Origin: a virus
Length of the DNA stretch: 64,000 nucleotides
IMG/VR virus record: IMGVR_UViG_3300027759_000046
Location: 124,001 to 188,000 of that record
Reading direction: 5' to 3' (one strand)
A model generated the notes under the pieces. That model did not search any database. It was not told where the DNA came from and saw nothing but the letters and a program-made list of their open reading frames with translations. The position numbers were made by a program, and so were the translations under genes. Below are positions 8,422 to 13,989 of this stretch, one piece after another (within the stretch, counting starts at the first letter, position 1; every line of letters begins with the position of its first letter).

Positions 8422-8835
8422 TTATAATTTGATTTCAAAACGGTCTTTCATTCTGGTTAGAGCTTCATCTGGAACTCCGTGTTGATTTACGCCACCGTGC
8501 CTGTTTTCAACAATTACGGTAAAGACCATGTAGCCATATTGTTTAGCTAAGTCAAAATAAGGTTGCATTTCCCATTCTTGAGTAAATGTGTTTGACACTG
8601 CAATTTCTCGGTAAAATTGATCATTGACTAAAGAATCTTTCATGTAAGTTTCTACGAGACTTCTGCATGATTCATGGGCTTCTTTTAATTTAGACCCATC
8701 AAACTTGTACTCACCGTCTTGCATAAAATACTTGTCAGCTTCACAAACTAAAAAGTCTGATCCAACTAAGTCTAGTGCAAATGTAGATTTCCCAGAGCCC
8801 GGCAGTCCACGCACAATGTATAATTTTTTTGCCAT
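8422..8835 (-). CDS. P-loop kinase, polynucleotide-kinase-like
   Basis: 137 residues. Walker A is RGLPGSGKST at about 9-18, followed by a short AAA/PNK-type fold with VCEADKYFM (acidic strand) and IAVSNTFTQ. Small P-loop proteins of this type (5'-polynucleotide kinase or NEDD4BP2-like kinases) commonly sit beside RNA ligases. It abuts an Rnl1-like ligase, so 5'-phosphorylation of broken RNA is the likely role. It lacks a phosphatase domain; HAD or phosphoesterase genes at 0.5-3.7 kb could supply that step. Confidence 0.78.
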   Translation of the reverse strand: MAKKLYIVRGLPGSGKSTFALDLVGSDFLVCEADKYFMQDGEYKFDGSKLKEAHESCRSLVETYMKDSLVNDQFYREIAVSNTFTQEWEMQPYFDLAKQYGYMVFTVIVENRHGGVNQHGVPDEALTRMKDRFEIKL

Positions 8836-8836
8836 A

Positions 8837-9019
8837 TTAGTTTAGTTTACTATTGAATAGTTTTTTTGCAGCTTCTACATCTCGTGGCTGACAACACTCG
8901 TAAATAATAAAGTCAGCCTCTTCAAGAGTACATCGATTTTCAATTACGTCAATATAAGTTTCAACGTCTACGCCTAACTCCCCAGCAATCATCGAATCCA
9001 TCAGACTAAATAGGTCCAT
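8837..9019 (-). CDS. Small acidic hypothetical protein
   Basis: 60 residues, acidic, with two Cys near the C-terminus (YECCQP). No family recognised. It lies tightly between the ClpP-like and kinase-like genes, one base from each. Confidence 0.6.
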   Translation of the reverse strand: MDLFSLMDSMIAGELGVDVETYIDVIENRCTLEEADFIIYECCQPRDVEAAKKLFNSKLN

Positions 9020-9020
9020 G

Positions 9021-9692
9021 TTAATGTGATTTTTTAGATTTTACAATCTCATCAATGATTCCGTATTTCACGGCTTCTTCGGCATTAAGCCAAAAATCAC
9101 GAGTCGCATCCTTCTTTACCTGGTCAGGTTTTTTACCACAGTACTTACCAAGCAACACAAAGAGTTCGTGATTGACCTTTTGCCATTCTGCCCAATCAAC
9201 TTCTGCATCCTGGATATTTCCGCTGAAACCGCCTGATGATTGATGTAACATTGTAGTTGAATGTTTCAAGGAACTACGCTTGCCCTTTGCACCTGCTCCC
9301 AATAAGACGGATCCCATTGATGCAGCCATGCCAGTATTAACTGTTCGAATATCAGCGTTGATGTAGTCCATCACATCGACCATAGAAAGACCGGATTTTA
9401 CTGATCCACCTGGAGAATCAATGTGCATTGTAATATCTTGCCCATCAACTGAGTCCAAGAACATTAACTGGGCCTGCACGATAGTTGACATGTAATCGTT
9501 TACTGGACCAGCGACCCACAAGATGCGGTCACGCATTAACCTGGAGAAGATGTCCATTTGAGTAACTCGCATTTCACGCTCTTCTAAAATATAAGGTGTC
9601 ATAGACGCCTCAACTTGCTGATTATAGTAATGCAGCTTCAATGACGACACTCCGTGCTCGCTCATTGCGTACTTTTTAAATTCATTTTGCAT
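9021..9692 (-). CDS. ClpP-like serine protease
   Basis: 223 residues of the S14 family: HIDSPGGSV (about 90-98), nucleophile in GMAASMGS (Ser about 125), LHQSSGG (His about 150) and DATRDFWL supplying the catalytic Asp. The 50-residue N-terminal extension is longer than in cellular ClpP. Phage ClpP-like proteins can act in head maturation or in host proteolysis; the neighbours here are RNA-repair genes rather than capsid genes, so the role is open. Confidence 0.88.
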   Translation of the reverse strand: MQNEFKKYAMSEHGVSSLKLHYYNQQVEASMTPYILEEREMRVTQMDIFSRLMRDRILWVAGPVNDYMSTIVQAQLMFLDSVDGQDITMHIDSPGGSVKSGLSMVDVMDYINADIRTVNTGMAASMGSVLLGAGAKGKRSSLKHSTTMLHQSSGGFSGNIQDAEVDWAEWQKVNHELFVLLGKYCGKKPDQVKKDATRDFWLNAEEAVKYGIIDEIVKSKKSH

Positions 9693-9697
9693 AGAGC

Positions 9698-9708
9698 TAT
9701 TATACTAA
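9698..9708 (-). promoter_or_regulatory. TAGTATAATA-type -10 element
   Basis: Minus strand TTTAGTATAATA, 6-16 bases before the ClpP-like ATG and immediately after the terminator of the upstream gene. Confidence 0.5.
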
Positions 9709-9740
9709 AAAAGCGGATCAACTAGGTCAATCCGCTTTTA
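9706..9740 (-). terminator. Rho-independent terminator
   Basis: Minus strand stem AAGCGGAT/ATCCGCTT with an 11-base loop followed by TTTTTTAG. It ends transcription of the Thr-rich tail protein gene before the ClpP-like promoter. Confidence 0.8.
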
Positions 9741-9762
9741 AAATATTAACTAAGTAGTTCTA

Positions 9763-11100
9763 TTATGAAACTACTTTAGTGTAAGTACAGCCGTTAATCA
9801 CGAATGTGTAAGTACCGCTTCTTAAAACACCTACAGTAATTACTAAGCAACCGTTTTCGTCATACGAGATTGCATAGTCTACTCCTAGAGTCAGCTGACC
9901 GTCTAGATCAGTTACAGTTAACGTCAGTAATTCCGGTTCGGTTATGCAAATAGCGGAGAACGATTTATTTCCGCTATTCAACTCAATGATTATCTCTGGA
10001 CAGCAAGTCCAAACTCCTTCAACTAGGCTACATGCGTCGCCTTTCGTAACCACTAAATTGTTGTTAAGTATTTCAGAGTTTTCAGTGTCATAGCTTCTAG
10101 CACAGATCTGAGCAGAACCGTTTATTCCGTTACGTCTTCCTGGAATCTGTACTTCAACTGGCTCGCCGTTACAATTAGTGTAGCTTAAAGGTAATTGGTC
10201 AGGCGTTATATTCTCAATAGTGTAACAGTCACAATCATTGGCACCAGTCGTTGTAGTCGTCGTTGCGGCGGCAGTAGTTGTCGTAGTAGTTGGAGCGGCA
10301 GTAGTTGTCGTAGTTGCAGCTGCTCTAGTTGTTGTAGTTGTAGTTGGAGCTGCTGTCGTAGTCGTCGTTGCGGCGGCAGTAGTTGTCGTTGTCGTTGGAG
10401 CTGCAGTCGTTGTCGTTGTAGTTCCACCGCCTCCGCAACCAGTAAGATAATCATTTATGATTGCAACTGAGTTATTTGAGCACCAATTGCGAGCATTGGT
10501 TTCAAACTGAGATGCAGTTGACGCGCCGCCTAGTGCTCTGTCAAACGCTGGATAGGCATCGCTTGCAAGTAATAGATTATCAGAAATGTACTGTACCAGC
10601 TCAACCAACAGCATTGATATCTGGTTTCCTGATTTACCTGCAAAGTTTTGAGTCTTAAAGAATCTAGGTTCTCGACCATCATCTCCGTAAACTACGTGAC
10701 CATATCCAGGAGTTGCTCCTTCTTGGTGGAAAGGATTCCAGACATAAGCCGCCGAAAGATCTTCAAGCGACTCATTTGGCCCAGTTCGACCAAGCGCAAC
10801 AATCCAACGCTCATTACCGTCTTCACAAATTGATGGGCTCATCCACATGTGACTTGAACCTTCCGCTCCAACTAGGGCGCCAACTCCATCAATTAGACCG
10901 GCTTCCCATGGGCCTTCAGTTGGCTGTGCAATTAATATTGCTCCACGGCCTTCAGTAAAACCAGGATCTGCACTTACGTGAGGTCCATCTAATGGTCCAA
11001 CTGCGACTGTTCCTGGATGATAAACTCCTGAACCTAGATCGTAATTGTTTGGGCCTAAGTGCCATACTACAGGTACTTTATATCCTAATGCTAATTCCAT
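9763..11100 (-). CDS. Tail/virion surface protein with Thr-Ala repeat linker
   Basis: 445 residues. Residues 1-230 form a globular domain rich in Gly and Trp. About 232-290 is a low-complexity linker of TTTTTT with AAP or AAA. The C-terminal domain has paired Cys (DCDCY, CARSY, WTCCPE) and looks beta-rich. Poly-Thr linkers of this kind also join domains in the other fibre proteins of the window. Function as fibre or adhesin is inferred from this architecture. It is followed by a terminator. Confidence 0.65.
   Translation of the reverse strand: MELALGYKVPVVWHLGPNNYDLGSGVYHPGTVAVGPLDGPHVSADPGFTEGRGAILIAQPTEGPWEAGLIDGVGALVGAEGSSHMWMSPSICEDGNERWIVALGRTGPNESLEDLSAAYVWNPFHQEGATPGYGHVVYGDDGREPRFFKTQNFAGKSGNQISMLLVELVQYISDNLLLASDAYPAFDRALGGASTASQFETNARNWCSNNSVAIINDYLTGCGGGGTTTTTTAAPTTTTTTAAATTTTTAAPTTTTTTRAAATTTTTAAPTTTTTTAAATTTTTTGANDCDCYTIENITPDQLPLSYTNCNGEPVEVQIPGRRNGINGSAQICARSYDTENSEILNNNLVVTKGDACSLVEGVWTCCPEIIIELNSGNKSFSAICITEPELLTLTVTDLDGQLTLGVDYAISYDENGCLVITVGVLRSGTYTFVINGCTYTKVVS
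10240..10430 (-). repeat. Low-complexity ACN-codon repeat
   Basis: Tandem runs of Thr codons broken by Ala-Ala-Pro or Ala-Ala-Ala, encoding the linker of the tail protein. The antisense strand gives long Val- or Ser/Cys-rich open frames that are artefacts of this repeat. Confidence 0.85.
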
Positions 11101-11155
11101 TTATAGTTAATTATTTTTTAGTGTTTGTATAATTTATCATAGCTTATTTATTTAT

Positions 11156-11284
11156 TTAGCAATCGTACCACGGATAATCCGAAGGAAGTAAATCATCGAA
11201 GCCAACTCCACCGCTTGTAATAAATTGCTCTGTGTCTGGAATTGCTGTTCCGGGATTGTATGCAAATGCTTTTGATATAGCTAT
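11156..11284 (-). pseudogene. Broken tail-protein N-terminal module
   Basis: Minus strand frame SKAFAYNPGTAIPDTEQF continues to a TAA at 11156-11158, about 40 codons in all. It matches the AYNPSLAAISGTQQ start of the LamG fibre gene at 7.3 kb. The expected start codon position (11276-11278) reads ATA instead of ATG, and a TAG lies just upstream. A late-type promoter sits 20 bases further up. It is either a fragment of a fibre gene that lost its start and body, or a short protein started at AUA. Confidence 0.5.
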
Positions 11285-11303
11285 CTAGATAAACTTATTT
11301 AGA

Positions 11304-11313
11304 GTTATTTATC
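11304..11313 (-). promoter_or_regulatory. T4-like late promoter
   Basis: Minus strand GATAAATAAC placed 20 bases before the broken fibre-module frame, the same distance as in intact late genes. Confidence 0.5.
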
Positions 11314-11333
11314 AGAAGGTATGAAGGAGATAG

Positions 11334-11408
11334 TGGACCATTCAGGGCTCGAACCTGAGACCTTCGCATTATGAGTGCGCTGCTCTAACCAACTGAGCTA
11401 AAGGTCCT
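11334..11408 (-). tRNA. tRNA-Met (CAT), elongator-like
   Basis: Acceptor GGACCTT, D-arm AGCTCAGTTGGTTAGAGC, anticodon loop CTCATAA and T-arm AGGTTCGAGCCCT. The A/T base pairs and D-loop fit elongator Met; tRNA-Ile with a modified CAT cannot be excluded. Last tRNA of the array in the direction of transcription. Confidence 0.88.
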
Positions 11409-11412
11409 TGGT

Positions 11413-11493
11413 GGGAGTAGGTGGACTCGAACCACCGAACTCAGAAGAGGAGGGATTTACAGTCCCTTGCAATTGCCGCTATGCGATACTCCC
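11413..11493 (-). tRNA. tRNA-Tyr (GTA)
   Basis: Acceptor GGGAGTA/TACTCCC, anticodon helix GGGA-CTGTAAA-TCCC, long variable arm (CTCCTCTTCTGAG) and T-arm GGTTCGAGTCC. CCA is encoded. Confidence 0.92.
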
Positions 11494-11506
11494 AAATTAA
11501 AATTGG

Positions 11507-11578
11507 CTGGGCGTCCAGGATTCGAACCTGGGACCGCTCGATTAACAGTCGAGAGCTCTACCGCTGAGCTAACACCCA
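11507..11578 (-). tRNA. tRNA-Asn (GTT)
   Basis: Acceptor TGGGTGT/ACGCCCA, D-arm AGCTCAGCGGTAGAGC, anticodon loop CTGTTAA in CTCGA/TCGAG, and T-arm AGGTTCGAATCCT. CCA is encoded. Confidence 0.92.
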
Positions 11579-11585
11579 ATAAAAT

Positions 11586-11685
11586 AAAAGAACCTCGACC
11601 ACCATTTCAGCGCAAGCGCGTGCTTTCAACCTGGCATGAACGTTACGTCCAGATTGGTGGAGTCAGCCTCTACTAAGGTTCTTTT
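11586..11685 (-). ncRNA. Structured inter-tRNA spacer 1
   Basis: Ends are perfect 10-bp inverted repeats (AAAAGAACCT at 11586-11595, AGGTTCTTTT at 11676-11685). Inside are CCACCA/TGGTGG, CTGG/CCAG and a GCGC-TT-GCGC hairpin. No tRNA features. It could be a stable small RNA or a processing structure for the polycistronic tRNA transcript. Confidence 0.4.
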
Positions 11686-11686
11686 G

Positions 11687-11760
11687 TCGGGGTGGCAGGA
11701 TTCGAACCTACGACCTCCACATCCCAAATGTGGCGCGATACCTGGCTACGCTACACCCCG
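11687..11760 (-). tRNA. tRNA-Pro (TGG)
   Basis: Acceptor CGGGGTG/CACCCCG, anticodon helix CCACA-TTTGGGA-TGTGG and T-arm AGGTTCGAATCCT. CCA not encoded. Confidence 0.92.
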
Positions 11761-11842
11761 AAATTTGATACGCTTTCGCCACCTGTATGACGTATCACCG
11801 ATGCTTAAGGTCAGCCTTAACCATTAAGGGAGCCACAGGTTG
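11761..11842 (-). ncRNA. Structured inter-tRNA spacer 2
   Basis: Contains GATACG/CGTATC arms (11767-11772 and 11791-11796), ACCTGT/ACAGGT (11781-11786 and 11835-11840) and a TTAAGG-CTGA-CCTTAA hairpin. The loop string GGCGAAAGC also occurs in spacer 3. No anticodon or T-arm found. Confidence 0.35.
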
Positions 11843-11915
11843 AGCGGATGGCGAGAATCGAACTCGCATCTCCAGCTTGGAAGGCTGGAGTAATAAGCCA
11901 TTATACGACATCCGC
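11843..11915 (-). tRNA. tRNA-Gly (TCC)
   Basis: Acceptor GCGGATG/CATCCGC, anticodon helix CCAGC-CTTCCAA-GCTGG and T-arm GAGTTCGATTCTC. CCA not encoded. Confidence 0.92.
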
Positions 11916-11922
11916 TTATTGG

Positions 11923-11995
11923 AGCGGGAGACCGGGTTCGAACCGGCGACCTCAACCTTGGCAAGGTTGCGCTCTACCAACTGAGCTACTCCCGC
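11923..11995 (-). tRNA. tRNA-Gly (GCC)
   Basis: Acceptor GCGGGAG/CTCCCGC, anticodon helix CAACC-TTGCCAA-GGTTG and T-arm CGGTTCGAACCCG. CCA encoded. Second glycine acceptor, seven bases from the first. Confidence 0.92.
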
Positions 11996-12164
11996 AAGTG
12001 GGTGGGATCAGACGCGTTCTGCCCACCGGGACCTCGTCGTTAGCTTTCGCCAGAGCGTACCGAGACACTATCTAAATTTGACTTGAGGTAGTCACGGCCG
12101 CCTCTGATCCTCTCAAGTCTATTTCGTATCGTGGCAAAATGCGGCTCGACCCTGATACGCTGTG
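11996..12164 (-). ncRNA. Structured inter-tRNA spacer 3 (two elements)
   Basis: 169 bases without a tRNA. It holds GACTTGAG/CTCAAGTC arms (12080-12087 and 12112-12119), CGTATC/GATACG arms (12125-12130 and 12154-12159) and GGTGGG/CCCACC near the left end. The GGCGAAAGC string of spacer 2 recurs. It looks like two or three consecutive hairpin RNAs. Confidence 0.35.
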
Positions 12165-12237
12165 AGCCTCCTGCCGGGATCGAACCAGCGACCTACTGAT
12201 TACAAATCAGTTGCTCTACCATCTGAGCTAAGGAGGC
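12165..12237 (-). tRNA. tRNA-Thr (TGT)
   Basis: Acceptor GCCTCCT/AGGAGGC, anticodon helix ACTGA-TTTGTAA-TCAGT and T-arm TGGTTCGATCCCG. CCA not encoded. Confidence 0.92.
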
Positions 12238-12313
12238 AATTAAAATAGAGTATGACGTATGCCGAGTTATGGTGTTAGTGTGTCACCTCACTCAAACGGT
12301 TCTCTCTACTTTG

Positions 12314-12387
12314 TGGAGAATAACGGATTCGAACCGTTGACCCCCTGCGTGCAAGGCAGGTGCTCTAGCCAGCTGAGCTAATTCCCC
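12314..12387 (-). tRNA. tRNA-Ala (TGC)
   Basis: Acceptor GGGGAAT/ATTCTCC, anticodon loop CTTGCAC in CTG/CAG-type helix and T-arm CGGTTCGAATCCG. CCA not encoded. The 76-base spacer to tRNA-Thr holds an AGTAGAG/CTCTATT pairing. Confidence 0.9.
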
Positions 12388-12391
12388 ATTT

Positions 12392-12531
12392 AAGAACAAC
12401 TTTGGAGTACCCGTCTCGCTCCAATCTTAACAGCTTCATCAGAGTTTTCTCTGGGCCCAGGCTGAGGGTGGTGAACTCTTGATCCGACCGTGATTGTCGA
12501 CATCACATTGGCCGGAGAGACAGTTGTTCTT
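12392..12531 (-). ncRNA. Structured inter-tRNA spacer 5
   Basis: Bounded by perfect 10-bp arms AAGAACAACT (12392-12401) and AGTTGTTCTT (12522-12531). Inside, a GTGAT-GTCGACA-ATCAC hairpin nests in CCG/CGG and a second GGAG/CTCC hairpin is present. The whole spacer folds as a closed multi-branched unit, like spacer 1. Confidence 0.4.
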
Positions 12532-12533
12532 AG

Positions 12534-12605
12534 TAGCCCGTACGAGAATCGAACTCGTATTTCACCCGTGAAAGGGGCGTGTCCTAACCGTTAGACGAAC
12601 GGGCC
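12534..12605 (-). tRNA. tRNA-Glu (TTC)
   Basis: Acceptor GGCCCGT/ACGGGCT (first pair G-T), anticodon loop CTTTCAC and T-arm GAGTTCGATTCTC. CCA not encoded. Confidence 0.9.
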
Positions 12606-12644
12606 AAATAAAACCATAACAACTACTCTTATCCCTACTGTTAT

Positions 12645-12730
12645 TCACAAGCCCTAATTTGTGTCAGGAGATTCGAACTCCATCCCTAGTTGTCAAGTAC
12701 ATCTTTAGAGCATTTGATGCTTCCTCTATG
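12645..12730 (-). tRNA. tRNA remnant in spacer
   Basis: The minus strand has a perfect T-arm (GGAGTTCGAATCTCC) and a D-arm-like AGAGGAAGCATCAAATGCTCT, but no matching acceptor strands and no anticodon helix. It is most likely a decayed tRNA between the Glu and Asp genes. Flanking ACAACT/AGTTGT strings may form a spacer hairpin. Confidence 0.4.
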
Positions 12731-12736
12731 GCTTTG

Positions 12737-12808
12737 CGGTCCCACCGGGAATCGAACCCGGCACTTCGCCGTGACAGGGCGATATTATAGCCGATTAACT
12801 ACAGGACC
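12737..12808 (-). tRNA. tRNA-Asp (GTC)
   Basis: Acceptor GGTCCTG/TGGGACC, anticodon helix TCGCC-CTGTCAC-GGCGA and T-arm GGGTTCGATTCCC. Confidence 0.92.
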
Positions 12809-12919
12809 GTTTCTCTCCAGTTCACTCCTACCCTGTGGGTATACCGTGACGGGTTGTTTATCCATGCAAATCTACCTGAAGAGCAATTTGGTTTGCGCTC
12901 GACGTGCATGGATCCGGGT
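12809..12919 (-). ncRNA. Structured inter-tRNA spacer 7
   Basis: Has 9-bp arms ATCCATGCA (12860-12868) and TGCATGGAT (12905-12913) with a GAGC/GCTC hairpin inside, plus an ACCC/GGGT hairpin toward tRNA-Asp. No tRNA signals. Confidence 0.35.
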
Positions 12920-13024
12920 GATTAGAGCCGGACTCGAACCGGATACCGTGCTGGACGGAATAGACAACCTTACCTCTTTCGAGTTGGGGACTCGGGCACC
13001 ATCCCTCATTACGCCCATCTAATC
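12920..13024 (-). tRNA. Atypical 105-base tRNA-like gene
   Basis: A perfect 7-bp acceptor (GATTAGA/TCTAATC) and a T-arm (CCGG-TTCGAGT-CCGG) enclose an unusually long middle. It contains GGGC/GCCC (D-like, loop of 15), CGAG-TCCCCAA-CTCG and CCG-TCCAGCA-CGG. Neither candidate loop has the usual U33, so the anticodon cannot be called. Possibilities are a tRNA with an inserted element, an odd long-variable-arm tRNA, or a tRNA mimic. Confidence 0.5.
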
Positions 13025-13029
13025 ATTGG

Positions 13030-13104
13030 TAGCGGGGGCCGGATTCGAACCGGCGATCTCTAGGTTATGAGCCTAGCGGGCTGACCAACTGCCACCACCC
13101 CGCG
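13030..13104 (-). tRNA. Initiator tRNA-fMet (CAT)
   Basis: Starts CGCGGGG with an unpaired C1 opposite U72, ends in the CCCCCGC acceptor strand, and has anticodon loop CTCATAA and T-arm CGGTTCGAATCCG. The mismatched first pair is the bacterial initiator signature. CCA encoded. Initiator tRNAs are uncommon in phage genomes. Confidence 0.9.
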
Positions 13105-13116
13105 ATATATTTTTGC

Positions 13117-13189
13117 GTTGTCCCGCAAGGATTCGAACCTCGATTCTCTGGACCAAAACCAGATGTGCTGCCATTACACCACAGGACAA
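13117..13189 (-). tRNA. tRNA-Gln (TTG)
   Basis: Acceptor TTGTCCT/GGGACAA, anticodon helix TCTGG-TTTTGGT-CCAGA and T-arm AGGTTCGAATCCT. Confidence 0.9.
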
Positions 13190-13261
13190 TTTAGTATTTC
13201 CAACATGTCAAAGAACCTAACTCTCTAAGTATAGACTAATATACTATAGTTTAGAGCTTTG

Positions 13262-13334
13262 GCACGAGTGGAGAGATTCGAACTCCCATCAACGGTTTTG
13301 GAGACCGGCATGCTACCATTGCACCACACACGTG
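13262..13334 (-). tRNA. tRNA-Trp (CCA)
   Basis: Acceptor CACGTGT/ACTCGTG, anticodon loop CTCCAAA in CCGGT/ACCGT and T-arm GAGTTCGAATCTC. The 72-base spacer to tRNA-Gln contains a CTCTAA/TTAGAG hairpin. Confidence 0.9.
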
Positions 13335-13344
13335 TATTTTTTGG

Positions 13345-13419
13345 TTGCGGGACCCGGACTCGAACCGGGAACTTCAGCTTATGAGACTGACGAGATGACC
13401 ACTTTCTACGCATCCCGCA
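13345..13419 (-). tRNA. tRNA with CAT anticodon (Met or lysidine-Ile)
   Basis: Acceptor TGCGGGA/TCCCGCA, anticodon loop CTCATAA and T-arm CGGTTCGAGTCCG. It is the third CAT tRNA here, beside an initiator and an elongator-like one, so it is the best candidate for the AUA-reading isoleucine tRNA, which needs the host lysidine enzyme. CCA encoded. Confidence 0.85.
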
Positions 13420-13427
13420 ATGTTTGG

Positions 13428-13501
13428 TTGGAATAATAGGACTCGAACCTATAACCTTTCGCGTATCAGGCGAGCGCTCTAACCAATTGAGCTATATTCC
13501 A
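13428..13501 (-). tRNA. tRNA-Ile (GAT)
   Basis: Acceptor TGGAATA/TATTCCA, anticodon helix CTCGC-CTGATAC-GCGAA and T-arm AGGTTCGAGTCCT. CCA encoded. Confidence 0.9.
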
Positions 13502-13505
13502 GTAT

Positions 13506-13581
13506 GTGTCCCCGACAGGACTCGAACCTGTGACTCCCTCATTAAAAGTGAGGTGCTCTAACCAACTGAGCTACGAAGACA
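13506..13581 (-). tRNA. tRNA-Lys (TTT)
   Basis: Acceptor TGTCTTC/GGGGACA with G-U pairs, anticodon helix CCTCA-CTTTTAA-TGAGG and T-arm AGGTTCGAGTCCT. Confidence 0.9.
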
Positions 13582-13591
13582 TATTGTTTTG

Positions 13592-13616
13592 CCTGTAACC
13601 CATATTGGTTAGCAGG
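13592..13616 (-). other. Hairpin in Lys-Phe tRNA spacer
   Basis: CCTG and TAACC pair with GGTTA and CAGG around an AATATG loop. It is similar in size to the hairpins in the other tRNA spacers and lacks a T-run, so a processing or stability role is more likely than termination. Confidence 0.4.
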
Positions 13617-13659
13617 TCTTTATCGTTTTCGTTTCATATCTTTATACATTTTTTTTCTG

Positions 13660-13732
13660 TGGTGAGGGGCGGGATCGAACCGCCGACACCAGGATTTTCA
13701 GTCCTGTGCTCTACCTTCTGAGCTACCTCACC
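13660..13732 (-). tRNA. tRNA-Phe (GAA)
   Basis: Acceptor GGTGAGG/CCTCACC, anticodon loop CTGAAAA in AGGA/TCCT and T-arm CGGTTCGATCCCG. First gene of the array after an upstream terminator. Confidence 0.92.
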
Positions 13733-13740
13733 CTGCTAAA

Positions 13741-13773
13741 ACAAAAAACCTCGAATTTTTTAGGTTCGAGGTT
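13741..13773 (-). terminator. Rho-independent terminator upstream of tRNA array
   Basis: Minus strand stem ACCTCGAA/TTCGAGGT with a 9-base loop followed by TTTTTTGTTTT. It separates the tRNA array from the small late gene upstream, so the array must have its own promoter or rely on read-through. Confidence 0.8.
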
Positions 13774-13797
13774 CTGTGTTTCATAGTTAATATTTCC

Positions 13798-13929
13798 TTA
13801 ACTTAATCCGCTTGAACCTCGCAATACCCCAAAATCTTTAATCGTCTCCATTGCATTCACAGTAGCTGTGCCTGCCGGATACTGATTCCAGTTCTGAGAA
13901 ATTTTTGATATGTTCGCGTAGTTTTGCAC
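13798..13929 (-). CDS. Small hypothetical protein (GTG start)
   Basis: A 43-codon frame from GTG (13927-13929) reads VQNYANISKISQNWNQYPAG and ends in GVLRGSSGLS. A perfect TATAAATA late promoter lies 22 bases upstream and a terminator just downstream, so it is a complete transcription unit although too short for most gene finders. No family recognised; its NWNQYP/GTATV content resembles fibre-type proteins. Confidence 0.55.
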   Translation of the reverse strand: MQNYANISKISQNWNQYPAGTATVNAMETIKDFGVLRGSSGLS

Positions 13930-13950
13930 GTTTTAAGTTTTTTGTTTAGT

Positions 13951-13958
13951 TATTTATA
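13951..13958 (-). promoter_or_regulatory. T4-like late promoter (perfect TATAAATA)
   Basis: Minus strand TTTATAAATAAC, 22 bases before the GTG start of the small gene. A second, TATAAT-like string (TATAATAGA) lies directly upstream at 13959-13970. Confidence 0.6.
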
Positions 13959-13989
13959 AATCTATTATACCAACTTTTTGAAAAAAGGT

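Noticed and set aside
10195-10470. Plus-strand frames rich in Ser/Cys or Val over the tail protein linker
   Set aside because: They are the antisense of the Thr-codon repeat; composition is an artefact and no start signals or neighbours support them.
11586-11685. Self-cleaving ribozyme in spacer 1 (CTGA, GAAA and GTC strings)
   Set aside because: The CTGANGA core is interrupted and the helices do not join at a catalytic core.
12392-12531. Hammerhead ribozyme in a tRNA spacer
   Set aside because: CTGATGA is present on the minus strand but the matching GAAA core and three-helix arrangement with a cleavage triplet do not fit.
11467-13022. Several 60-110 residue frames across the tRNA array
   Set aside because: They translate tRNA genes on the wrong strand (for example GxNRRPQPW-type strings) and are not coding.
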